From assembly GCF_900112305.1 (NCBI RefSeq), contig NZ_FOKT01000001.1, forward strand, positions 372,001 through 436,000: 64,000 nt of DNA, read 5' to 3'. This DNA comes from Microbulbifer thermotolerans (GTDB lineage: Bacteria; Pseudomonadota; Gammaproteobacteria; Pseudomonadales; Cellvibrionaceae). The stretch's first letter is position 1. Every line of letters starts with the position of its first letter. The notes below the pieces were generated by a model. The model worked only from the letters and a program-made list of their open reading frames with translations, was not told the origin of the DNA and made no database searches. The position numbers were made by a program, and so were the translations under genes. Positions 48,649 through 58,206 of the stretch are shown here, piece after piece.

Positions 48649-49869
48649 ATGTCCGCGAGACTGCAAAAGTTCTTACTCGGCTACGGCGGCACCTCGCTCG
48701 CCACGGGCCTGCAAGTGATATTGGTGCCGTGGCTTGCGGTAACGGTGGTGGGGCTGCCAGCGCTACATTTGGGCTGGGTACAGGCTTCGGTACTGTTGCC
48801 GAACTTGGTGTTCCTGCTGTTCGGTGGCGCTCTGGCGGACAGGCGCGATGCCGCGGTAGTGGCGGCCCTGGCCTGCTTGGGACTAGCCTTCTGCCACGCC
48901 GCGCTTGCCTTGTACTTGTACCGCCACACACCGGAATTGCCACAGTTGCTGGCCTACGGTGCAGCCTTGGGCGTGTGCACCGCGTTTCTGCAGCCGGCGC
49001 GGGATAACTTGGTGCAGCGCAGTGCCCGCGACAGGCGGGGGCAGACCACCGAACGCCGTGTGCAGAAAACGGTAACTTGGATGATGCTGGCGCAGTACGG
49101 AGGTCAGGCTGCGGGTATGCTGTTGGCGAGCCGATTCGACCACTGGGGGCCGGAGATACTCCTGGGGATACAGGTGGCAATTCTGTCGCTGGCTGGCTGC
49201 TTGCTTCTGTCTCTGCGCGAGCGCCAGACTGTCTCGGCGAGAGAGGGCAAAAAGCCGCACGCGCTGATCATCGATGGTCTGGCGCAGGCATGGCGCAGAC
49301 CGGCTCTGCGCGAGTTGATTGCCCTGATGGCTTTTAACGGCTTCGTACATATCGGTGTTTTTCTCGTGGTGCTTCCATTGCTGGCGGCGGACTATGGCCG
49401 CGGTGCCGGTTACTACGCGACGCTGCAACTGGCCTTTGTCGCTGGAACTGTCGCTGCTACCGTGACCATGTTGCGCCGGGGCCAGGGCGGGCAGCCGGGA
49501 CGCGGCATCCTCATGTGCCTGCTCTACAGTGCGGTGCTGCTGGTCGCTATCAGTTTTGGTCCGACTCCCCTGGGGTTGATACTCATGTGTATCTGTTGGG
49601 GTGCGGTTGCCGCCGCTTCGGCGGCACTGGGGCGGGCCATAGTGCAGGTTTTCGCGCCTGCGGAGTACCGCAGTCGCATTATTTCCATCTACCAGCTGGC
49701 ACTGTTCGGCTCCGCGGCCCTGGGCGCTCTGGCCTCCGGTCTGTTAAGTGAATACGCGGCGCCCCTGACTACCCTGTTGTGGGCCGGCATTCTCAGTGTG
49801 CTGGCGCTGCTTCTGGTGGCCTGGAGCGGCGCCTTGCGCGGGGTCAGACTCTCTGACCGGGAGTTATGA
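48649..49869 (+). CDS. MFS transporter
   Basis: 406 residues with about 11-12 hydrophobic segments. The loop after helix 2 reads LFGGALADRRDAA, a variant of the MFS GxLaDrxGr motif; FLQPARDNLVQRSARD is typical of the MFS_3 group that includes the enterobactin exporter EntS. Substrate unknown. A repeat element separates it from the tgpA gene upstream; a 30-nt gap separates it from the convergent phosphorylase gene. Confidence 0.88.
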   Translation: MSARLQKFLLGYGGTSLATGLQVILVPWLAVTVVGLPALHLGWVQASVLLPNLVFLLFGGALADRRDAAVVAALACLGLAFCHAALALYLYRHTPELPQLLAYGAALGVCTAFLQPARDNLVQRSARDRRGQTTERRVQKTVTWMMLAQYGGQAAGMLLASRFDHWGPEILLGIQVAILSLAGCLLLSLRERQTVSAREGKKPHALIIDGLAQAWRRPALRELIALMAFNGFVHIGVFLVVLPLLAADYGRGAGYYATLQLAFVAGTVAATVTMLRRGQGGQPGRGILMCLLYSAVLLVAISFGPTPLGLILMCICWGAVAAASAALGRAIVQVFAPAEYRSRIISIYQLALFGSAALGALASGLLSEYAAPLTTLLWAGILSVLALLLVAWSGALRGVRLSDREL

Positions 49870-49899
49870 TGGGTTGCCCAACCGTTTTGGCTTTGGCAC

Positions 49900-51654
49900 T
49901 TACCAGCGGTTGGTGATCCATAGTGTCTGATAGGGTTTCAGTTCGATAGTGCCCAGCATATCCTCGAATATCTGATCGCCGATCAGATCCTTCCACCGGT
50001 CCGCGCCGACCAGATTGATACTGGAAAGAGGCACTGTCTGCCGCTCATCGGAAATATTATTCAGACAGAAGATATTCTGGCGACGGTTCATGCTCTGACG
50101 CCAGAAGGCGAATATCTGTTCGCCCAGCTGTAGGGCAAATTGAGCGGCGTTGGGATGGAAGGCGGGCTGTTCGCGGCGCAGTTGAATCAGGCGACGCAAC
50201 CGGTAGAAGACCTTGTGATGATGGCTATCGGGGTCGGCGAGCTTTGCATTGAGTTCCGATTCCTGCCACTGGCGCCGGTTGATGGCGCGGTTGTGGCCGT
50301 GCGCCTCCATGCGCGCGTAGTCATTGGTCGTGCCCACCAGACTGTGGAGGTAGAAGGCGGGAATGCCCTCGAGCGCCAGCATTATCGCGTGGGCACAGAT
50401 AAAGCGCTCCATCTGCCAGCGGTCTTCGCCGGCTGTCGTACCCTTCATGGCGTCGAAGAGGGAAATGTTGATCTCGTAAGGTTTCCGGCTGCCGTCGTCC
50501 AGGGCGCGCCAAGAGACCTGCCCACCGAAATTTTCCATTGTCTGGATCAGCACTTCCTGTTCTTCTTCGCTGAGCAGCCCTTCCGCGGGGCGCAGACCTA
50601 TGCCGTCGTGCGAGGCGATGAAATTGAGGTAGGTGGTGCCGTTGCGTGTCGGCGGCATACCCATAAGCCAGCTATTTAAGTGCCGACAGTTGCCACTGAC
50701 CAGCGTGTTGACCAGCAGCGGGGGCAGGGGAAAGTTGTAAATACAGTGGGCCTCATTGGCGTTGCCGAAGTAGGAAAGGTTTTCCCGCATGGGGATATTG
50801 GTTTCGGTAATAATTACCGCGTTCGGATCCGCGTGCTCGATCAAGGTGCGCAGCAGGCGTATTATCTCGTGGGTTTCTTCTAAGTTGATACAACTGGTAC
50901 CGATTTTTTTCCAGAGAAAGGCAACCGCATCCAGGCGAAAAATACGCACACCCATATCCAGATAAAAGCGCACTATATGCACAATTTCCAGAAGTACCTG
51001 TGGGTTGTGGAAATTTAGGTCTATTTGATCGTGGCTGAAGGTACACCAGACATATTCACAGCCGTCGCCCCTGGGGACAGCCCGTAGCAGTGGTGTGGTC
51101 CTGGGACGTACGACATTGGAAAGGTCTTCGTCGGGCGATGCGGTAATAAAATAATCCCGCCCTGGTGATTTACCCTCCTGAAAATTGCGGAACCAACGAT
51201 GTAATGAAGAGCAGTGGTTGATCACCAAGTCCGCCATCAAATGGAAATCAGTACTGATACGCAGTATGTCATTCCAGTCTCCCAGTGCCGGATCTACCCG
51301 CTTATAGTTGATCACCGCGAAGCCGTCATCACTGGAATAGGGAAAGAAGGGGAGTATGTGCACGCTGTTAATCAGCATGGTGAAATGGGTTTTGAGAAAG
51401 TGGTGCAGTGCCTTTAGTGGGTGCTGTTTTTCACTGAGAATAGTGTTGCCGTAGGTGATCACCATCACATCGGTTTCATCCCACAAATTTTTGTGTGGCA
51501 GAGGGCTTTGGCAATCCTCGTCCAGGCGCATAGTGTGCATCAACCGCTTTGCCAGAGATTTTCCGTCTCTGTGCGGATAGATCACTGATAAGTGATCGCA
51601 CAGTTTCTTGAAAATAATTTCCTGTGGGTGTTCCTGTGATGATATGTGGGTCAT
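49900..51654 (-). CDS. GH13 subfamily 18 sugar phosphorylase, probably glucosylglycerate phosphorylase
   Basis: 584 residues, sucrose-phosphorylase-like. GH13 catalytic residues are visible: nucleophile Asp242 ([12 protein letters not shown]), acid/base Glu284 (IITETNIP) and the transition-state Asp350 (FIASHDGIG). Members of this subfamily phosphorolyse sucrose, glucosylglycerol or glucosylglycerate to glucose 1-phosphate. The neighbouring GpgS and phosphatase genes favour glucosylglycerate. It starts 3 nt after the gpgS stop, so translation is coupled. Specificity is inferred from context. Confidence 0.82.
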   Translation of the reverse strand: MTHISSQEHPQEIIFKKLCDHLSVIYPHRDGKSLAKRLMHTMRLDEDCQSPLPHKNLWDETDVMVITYGNTILSEKQHPLKALHHFLKTHFTMLINSVHILPFFPYSSDDGFAVINYKRVDPALGDWNDILRISTDFHLMADLVINHCSSLHRWFRNFQEGKSPGRDYFITASPDEDLSNVVRPRTTPLLRAVPRGDGCEYVWCTFSHDQIDLNFHNPQVLLEIVHIVRFYLDMGVRIFRLDAVAFLWKKIGTSCINLEETHEIIRLLRTLIEHADPNAVIITETNIPMRENLSYFGNANEAHCIYNFPLPPLLVNTLVSGNCRHLNSWLMGMPPTRNGTTYLNFIASHDGIGLRPAEGLLSEEEQEVLIQTMENFGGQVSWRALDDGSRKPYEINISLFDAMKGTTAGEDRWQMERFICAHAIMLALEGIPAFYLHSLVGTTNDYARMEAHGHNRAINRRQWQESELNAKLADPDSHHHKVFYRLRRLIQLRREQPAFHPNAAQFALQLGEQIFAFWRQSMNRRQNIFCLNNISDERQTVPLSSINLVGADRWKDLIGDQIFEDMLGTIELKPYQTLWITNRW

Positions 51655-51657
51655 GAG

Positions 51658-52881
51658 TTATTCGCCGTAGTCCTCTAGGTCCGCTTCCACCGCTGCTCGC
51701 AGCTCCTGAAGAAAACCCGGTGCAGCGCTGCTGATGCGGCTCCAGCTCGGAATAAAAGGGGTTTCCATTGGATTGTCGAGAAACGCCTGACCGGCTTTCA
51801 TCAGGTTTCGGGCAAAAAGTTCCACTGTCTGCTCTTCTCTATGAATGTCGAAACTCAAACCATTGATGATAGCGTCGTTGCGGTATGTCTCCACGAAATC
51901 CAGAGCGATGCGGAAGTAAGTGGCCTTGATGGAGCGGAATATCTCGTTAGAGAAAACGATCCCTTGGGTGGCCAGTTTGCGGAACAGAGACTTGGCGATA
52001 TCGATGGACATTTTTGACAGGCCGCCCTGGTCGTCGTGAAAGGAAACTGATTGGTGCTTGTGATCGTAGCAGTGTGCGATATCCACCTGACACAGATGAT
52101 TAGTGGAAAAATTGCGGTACATCTCCGACAGTACGCCGATTTCCAGGCCCCAGTCACTGGGAATATGCAGGTCGTTGATAACGTCGCGGCGGAAGGAAAA
52201 TTCTCCGGCCAGGGCGTAGCGGAAGCTGTCCATGTAGTTGAGGTAGTCTGTGTAGCCGTAGATTTTTTGCAAGGTGCGGATCAGCGGGGTGACCAGCAGG
52301 CGGCAGACACGGCCGTTGATTTTTCCCGAGGCGACCCGGGAGTAATATCCCTTGCAGAATTCGTAGCTGAAATTGGGGTTGGCCACCGGGTAGAAGAGGC
52401 GGGCTAAAAGGTTTCGATCGTAGGTGAGAATGTCGCAGTCGTGCAGCGCCACCGCTTCTCCCTTTCCTGAGGCGAGGATATAGCCGAGGCAGTACCAGAC
52501 ATTGCGCCCTTTACCGGGTTCCATCGGGGCCAGACCGCGTTCCTGGAGTTTTGCGTCCAGTTCGCGCAGGCGCGGGCCGTCGTTCCAGAGTACCCGCACC
52601 TGCTGGGGCAGGCGGCGGAACTGGCGCAGTGCGTCCCGATATTGCGATTCGTCGGCCCGGTCCAGGCCGATGACAATTTCCGAGAGGTAGGGCACCTGTG
52701 CCAACTCATCGAGAATTTTGGGCAGTGCCTCGCCCTCCAGCTCCGAGTAGAGTGAAGGTAACAGCAGAGACATGGGTCTTTGATGGGAAAATTCCAGCAG
52801 TTCGCGCTCCATGTCCTCAAGGGGGCGGTTGCACAGATTGTGCAGAGTGGTGATGGATCCATTTTGAAAAAAGTCAGTCAC
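51658..52881 (-). CDS. gpgS: Glucosyl-3-phosphoglycerate synthase-like glycosyltransferase
   Basis: 407 residues. Transfers glucose from an NDP-sugar to 3-phosphoglycerate, giving glucosyl-3-phosphoglycerate. The GT-A metal site is ALHDCDILTYDRN (a DxD-type DCD); PGKGRNVWYCLGY is the family loop before it, and the catalytic end carries SDWGLEIGVL and CYDHKHQ, as in GT81 enzymes. Start is GTG 52881 with AGGAG six nt upstream. It lies between a phosphatase and a phosphorylase gene on the same strand. A mannosyl donor cannot be excluded. Confidence 0.82.
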   Translation of the reverse strand: MTDFFQNGSITTLHNLCNRPLEDMERELLEFSHQRPMSLLLPSLYSELEGEALPKILDELAQVPYLSEIVIGLDRADESQYRDALRQFRRLPQQVRVLWNDGPRLRELDAKLQERGLAPMEPGKGRNVWYCLGYILASGKGEAVALHDCDILTYDRNLLARLFYPVANPNFSYEFCKGYYSRVASGKINGRVCRLLVTPLIRTLQKIYGYTDYLNYMDSFRYALAGEFSFRRDVINDLHIPSDWGLEIGVLSEMYRNFSTNHLCQVDIAHCYDHKHQSVSFHDDQGGLSKMSIDIAKSLFRKLATQGIVFSNEIFRSIKATYFRIALDFVETYRNDAIINGLSFDIHREEQTVELFARNLMKAGQAFLDNPMETPFIPSWSRISSAAPGFLQELRAAVEADLEDYGE

Positions 52882-52951
52882 GGGAGACTCCTGGTCGGCT
52901 TGTCGGGATTTCCGCGTTTTCTCGCGCTGATTTCATAGAAATATTGGTTAT

Positions 52952-53164
52952 GGAAGCTCTGATTAATTCATTCGCTGGCGGTAACATTTCTCTGGGGCCA
53001 GATGAGAAGCTCGAGTAATGGGATGGATATTTCGAAACCGACGGATACAAGGATGTATCCGTCGTAGCTACAGGGCAGTACTCATGCGTTTTCGAAATGT
53101 CCATCCCATTGCCTGAGCGCCCCGGAGCCAACCATAGTTTTCTCGCGAATTAATCAGAGATTCC
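52952..53164 (+). repeat. Palindromic MITE-like element, full copy C (213 bp), inside the glucosylglycerate cluster
   Basis: Ends GGAAGCTCTGATTAATTC... and GCGAATTAATCAGAGATTCC. The flanks are TTAT on both sides (52948-52951 and 53165-53168), a direct 4-bp duplication. The inner arm ATGGGATGGA pairs with TCCATCCCAT. It fills most of the 283-nt gap between the phosphatase and gpgS. Confidence 0.9.
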
Positions 53165-54001
53165 TTATGAAAATAATTGGCCTACGACTTCCCGCCAGCC
53201 CGCTGGGCCGATGGCGTCGCTGATTATTACCCGCCGCTTGTCGCTCGCCGCCAATTGCGGTGGAGGGCGGTGGGGGGCGCGGATAATGACGGCGATATCC
53301 GCTAGCTTCAGCATATCCAGATCATTGGGGCTGTCCCCGGCGGCGATCAGCCGGTAGTCGGTGTGTCTGTATTTGCGGTAGCAGTCGAGCAGCGCCAGGG
53401 TCGCCGCACCCTTGTCCGTGGGGCCGAGCAAATGCAGAAAGCGGCCGCCCTGTAACGTGGAGAGTCCGGCCGCAGCGGCGCGGGTGGTGAAGGAGCGCTT
53501 TTCTTCCCTCGTCCCCAGCCACAGCAGAGGCTCGGAGTAGTCGCGGTTTTGCGCCGCCAGAGCCTGCTGCTCCGTAAGGCCGGTGGCTGCAACGATCTCT
53601 TCGCAGGTGGCGGCGGAAAAACTCAAGTAGGGGGCGCCGTATTCCGTGGCGTCAGCGCGCAAAAAGGCCCGTAGCTGTTCTCGCGGCAATCCCGTTTCGA
53701 TCAGCCAGAAATTATTTCGCTTGCGCGCAGTTTCGGGTTGCGCGGGGAAATAATTGGCGGGGATGAAAATCGCTGACCCGTTTTCGACGATAAACGGGTG
53801 TTCGTTGTGCAGCTGGCGGCGGAGCTCCAGCATTTCCGCGAAGGTTTTGCTGCTGTTTAGAATGACCGGTACCTGCCGCTGCTCCAGCTGCAGCAGCAGC
53901 CGGTCAACCGGGGCATGGGAATAGTCGTGGTGATCCAGCAGCGTGCCATCCAGATCGCTGGTAATCAGCCAGGGACCCTCGAAGAGGTTATTTTTTGTCA
54001 T
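53165..54001 (-). CDS. HAD phosphatase, mannosyl/glucosyl-3-phosphoglycerate phosphatase type
   Basis: 278 residues of HAD class IIB. Motif I TSDLDGTLLD (Asp16, Asp18), motif II VILNSSKT, a conserved Lys in GPTDKGAA and motif IV GDSPNDLDML. VENGSAIFIP is typical of the MpgP/YedP group that dephosphorylates mannosyl- or glucosyl-3-phosphoglycerate. ATG 54001 is used; a GTG lies one codon upstream. The stop TAA coincides with the TTAT target duplication of a repeat element. Confidence 0.85.
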   Translation of the reverse strand: MTKNNLFEGPWLITSDLDGTLLDHHDYSHAPVDRLLLQLEQRQVPVILNSSKTFAEMLELRRQLHNEHPFIVENGSAIFIPANYFPAQPETARKRNNFWLIETGLPREQLRAFLRADATEYGAPYLSFSAATCEEIVAATGLTEQQALAAQNRDYSEPLLWLGTREEKRSFTTRAAAAGLSTLQGGRFLHLLGPTDKGAATLALLDCYRKYRHTDYRLIAAGDSPNDLDMLKLADIAVIIRAPHRPPPQLAASDKRRVIISDAIGPAGWREVVGQLFS

Positions 54002-54263
54002 CACCTGAGCGGATTGCTTCGTTTCAATTCCTTTTGTTCCAAAAATAGTGCCAGCCGGAAACTTTGGGCTGTTTTGGCGCCTGAAGGCTGGCGAATGGCG
54101 TGATCGGCGACCTCAACCGGAAAAATTCAGGATGAATATCGCACTGTTTTGGTGAGTACAGTCAGAGCGAGCACATGCGTTGCACCAATTTGGCCTTGGT
54201 CTTGGGCCCGCGCGCGAGGGACCATACAGTGTCGGGTATCGGCGTGGTTTGGGAAGGTTGATT

Positions 54264-54557
54264 GTGGCGGAGATTAAACCCGGCAACTGGTCCCACAAGT
54301 TAGCGGAGACCAGCGACGCACTGGATCTGGAGCCGGGGGTATTCACCTTGGAAGATCCCCGGGCCATAGCGCGCTCCCTGCGGCGCTCGGCGGAGCGGAG
54401 CAGGCGCCGTAAAACAGACCCTTTCCGCTCGGCGATGTCGATGCTGAACTACTACATCAATCGCGCCGGGTGCAAATTGCCGGAGGAACGGCGCCGCCAT
54501 CTGGAAGCGGCGAAAGACGAGCTGCGCGCGCTCTACGGCCGCCCGCGTCGGCGTTGA
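54264..54557 (+). CDS. DUF3175 small protein
   Basis: 97 residues from GTG 54264, chosen because GGGAAGG stands six nt upstream; the frame is open further but has no other site. The sequence KLAETSDALDLEPGVFTLED, RSLRRSAERSRRRK and SAMSMLNYYINRAGCKLP matches DUF3175. It is very basic (Arg-rich) with no membrane segment. Function unknown. Read away from the phosphatase gene; the 260-nt gap between them shows nothing else. Confidence 0.82.
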   Translation: MAEIKPGNWSHKLAETSDALDLEPGVFTLEDPRAIARSLRRSAERSRRRKTDPFRSAMSMLNYYINRAGCKLPEERRRHLEAAKDELRALYGRPRRR

Positions 54558-54600
54558 GAAGAGGGCGCCGGTGCAATGTGGCAGCCCTCAGGGCGGAGCG

Positions 54601-56463
54601 TCAGGGGGCCTGGCAGGCTAGGCAGCGCACATAGAGGGCGCGGGGGTCGCGGTAGGTCTGCAGTTCGGCCACAGGTGCCAGGCTGGGTTGCAGGGCGTTG
54701 AACCAGGCCCCGAGTGGCAGATTGTCTTTGATGCCGGCGTCGATGCGGGCATCCACATTGTCTGCCAGGGCGCGCAGGAATCTTTCGCCCGGTGTCAGCT
54801 CGCGCTGAATTTCCACTACTTCATAATCTTCCACATCGGCCAGTTGAGCGGCACCGGCGATGGCGTCGTTCAGATTGCCCAGCTCATCCACCAGTCCCAG
54901 CTGCTGTGCGGCGCGGCCGGTCCAAACCTGCCCTTGGGCTATCTTGTGCACTTCCTTGGGGGTGCTGCCACGCGCTTCCGCGACGATGCGCAGGAAGCGC
55001 GCATAGGTGTTTTCCACCCCCTGTTGCAGCAGGCTGGCGGCACTTTCCGGCAGCGGCCTGTCGATGCGCATGGCGCCTGCCAGGTCCGAGGTGCCGATAC
55101 CGTCGTTATAGATACCGAGCTTTTCCAGGGACTCCTCAAAAGTGGGGAAGGCCCCGAACACACCGATGGAGCCGGTAATGGTGGAGGGGGAAGCCCAGAT
55201 GCGATCGGCACCGGTAGCTATCCAGTAGCCGCCGGAAGCGGCGACACTGCCCATGGAGATCACCACCGGGATATTCGCTTCGCGGGTGGCGAGCAATTCC
55301 TGGCGAATGGCCTCGGACGCAAAGGCGGAGCCGCCGCCGCTGTCGATGCGCAGGACCAGGGCGTTGACTTTCTTTTCCCGTGCCTTGGCGATCAGCTCGC
55401 CCAGTGTCTCGCTGCCGATCTGCCCCGCCGGAGCTTCTCCATCAATAATGGTCCCGCTGGCGGAGATCAGGCCTATCTTGGCCGTGCCCGCGCCGGGTCG
55501 GGGAATCTGCTTGAGCTTTTGGTGGCGCAGGTATGCGAGGGCATCGACGGATTTGTAGTCATCCGTTTTGTCCTCGGAGCCGATTTCCTCGCGCAGTTCA
55601 TCGATGGCCACACGGCGGCTGGCAAGCTGGTCCACCAGCTTGTTGGCCAGGGCGGCTTCGGCCCAGCTGCCGTCGTGCTCCTTCAGCTGTTGCGGCAGAG
55701 TATCGATAAAGGTGTCGATTGCCTCCGGCGGCAGGTTGCGCAGGCCGGTCACCTGTTCTGTGTACTCGCTCCAGAGTTGGTGCAGCCAGCGCTGATTGTT
55801 TTCGCGCGAGGCGGGGGACATATCATCGCGAGTGTAGGGCTCTATAAAATCTTTGTAGTCCCCCACGCGGAACACGTGGAAGTTGACCTCGAGTTTGTCC
55901 AGCGCGCTCTTGTAGTAGTTGCGGTAGATGCCAAAACCGGTCAGCAATACCGATCCCATGGGGTTCAGATAAATTTTGTCTGCGTGACTGGCGAGGAAGT
56001 ACTGGGCTTGGGTGTAATTGTCGCCGATGGCATAGACGGGCTTGCCGGCGGCTTTGAAGCGCTGCAGCGCTGCACCCACCTCTTCCAGCTTACTCAGGTT
56101 GGCCCCCACCAGATAATCGAGTTCCAGAACCAGGGAGGAGATGCGGTTGTCCTTGGCCGCATTGTCGATGGCATCCACCAAGTCCTTGACGCGCACTTCT
56201 GTCGGTCCCGACGGGCCGCCGAAAAAGTCCATACCGGAGGGGCGGCTAAGCTCGTCCACCAGAAAACCGCTGGGGGCGACCCTCAGGGCGGAGCCCTGGG
56301 GAATGGTCAGCTGGTCTTCCTTGCTGAATATAGCGATCCCGATAAACAACAACAGCAACAGGAACAATAGGTTGGTAAAGACGCGGCGCAACCAGGTGAT
56401 GGTACCGCCGATGGCAGCGAAGAAACCGCGTATAAATCCTTTTGGGTGAGCTGTATTTGTCAA
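54601..56463 (-). CDS. sppA: Signal peptide peptidase SppA, 67-kDa type
   Basis: 620-residue inner-membrane serine protease that degrades leftover signal peptides. One N-terminal helix (about residues 28-47), then two crotonase-like halves. The Ser nucleophile is in ISMGSVAASGGYWIA of the C-terminal half and the general-base Lys in SHADKIYLNP of the N-terminal half, as in E. coli SppA. Translation seems to start at TTG 56463: AGGAG lies upstream and an in-frame TGA precedes it, leaving no other choice. Confidence 0.94.
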   Translation of the reverse strand: MTNTAHPKGFIRGFFAAIGGTITWLRRVFTNLLFLLLLLFIGIAIFSKEDQLTIPQGSALRVAPSGFLVDELSRPSGMDFFGGPSGPTEVRVKDLVDAIDNAAKDNRISSLVLELDYLVGANLSKLEEVGAALQRFKAAGKPVYAIGDNYTQAQYFLASHADKIYLNPMGSVLLTGFGIYRNYYKSALDKLEVNFHVFRVGDYKDFIEPYTRDDMSPASRENNQRWLHQLWSEYTEQVTGLRNLPPEAIDTFIDTLPQQLKEHDGSWAEAALANKLVDQLASRRVAIDELREEIGSEDKTDDYKSVDALAYLRHQKLKQIPRPGAGTAKIGLISASGTIIDGEAPAGQIGSETLGELIAKAREKKVNALVLRIDSGGGSAFASEAIRQELLATREANIPVVISMGSVAASGGYWIATGADRIWASPSTITGSIGVFGAFPTFEESLEKLGIYNDGIGTSDLAGAMRIDRPLPESAASLLQQGVENTYARFLRIVAEARGSTPKEVHKIAQGQVWTGRAAQQLGLVDELGNLNDAIAGAAQLADVEDYEVVEIQRELTPGERFLRALADNVDARIDAGIKDNLPLGAWFNALQPSLAPVAELQTYRDPRALYVRCLACQAP

Positions 56464-56586
56464 ACCTCAACACTCCTTGGGGCAGTTAACTGTTCGGCCG
56501 CCAGCAGGCGGGGATTCCCGCCGTGCGCAACCGGGCTGTCGGCGGCTCCGCTCCGCTGCGGCATCATGGTTCAGCGGAGGGTTCCT

Positions 56587-57904
<1,318 letters not shown>

Positions 57905-57964
57905 TATGGCGGTATCCTGTTAAGGTTTGGCGTATTCTAACTGAATAGCGCGTTTATTTCGCTT

Positions 57965-58100
57965 GGGGTATCTCTGATTGTTTTTCGCGGGCGCTTCGTT
58001 GGTTCCGGGGCGCTCAGGTAGTGGGATGGCCATTGCGAAAATGCGCGGGTGCCGCCCTAGCGCCGCCGGATACCTCCTTGTGTCCGCCGGTCTTGAGAGG
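57965..58100 (-). repeat. Palindromic MITE-like element, degraded copy G
   Basis: GGGTATCTCTGATTGTTTTTCGCG at the left resembles the terminal repeat, followed by TTCCGGGGCGCTCAGG, GCGAAAATGCGCGG and CGCCGGATACC...TGTCCGCCGG, all in the order of the inverse orientation. The right end is lost. It lies between the divergent arsC and yihY genes. Confidence 0.55.
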
Positions 58101-58206
58101 CCCTGTGCAGCACTTGCACTTTCAACCCCGGTTGCCGGGGGGCGCCCGGGGGCATAAAACAGGTTTCCCCAAGTCGGCAGAACGAACAACAAAAACGGAA
58201 ACAGTC

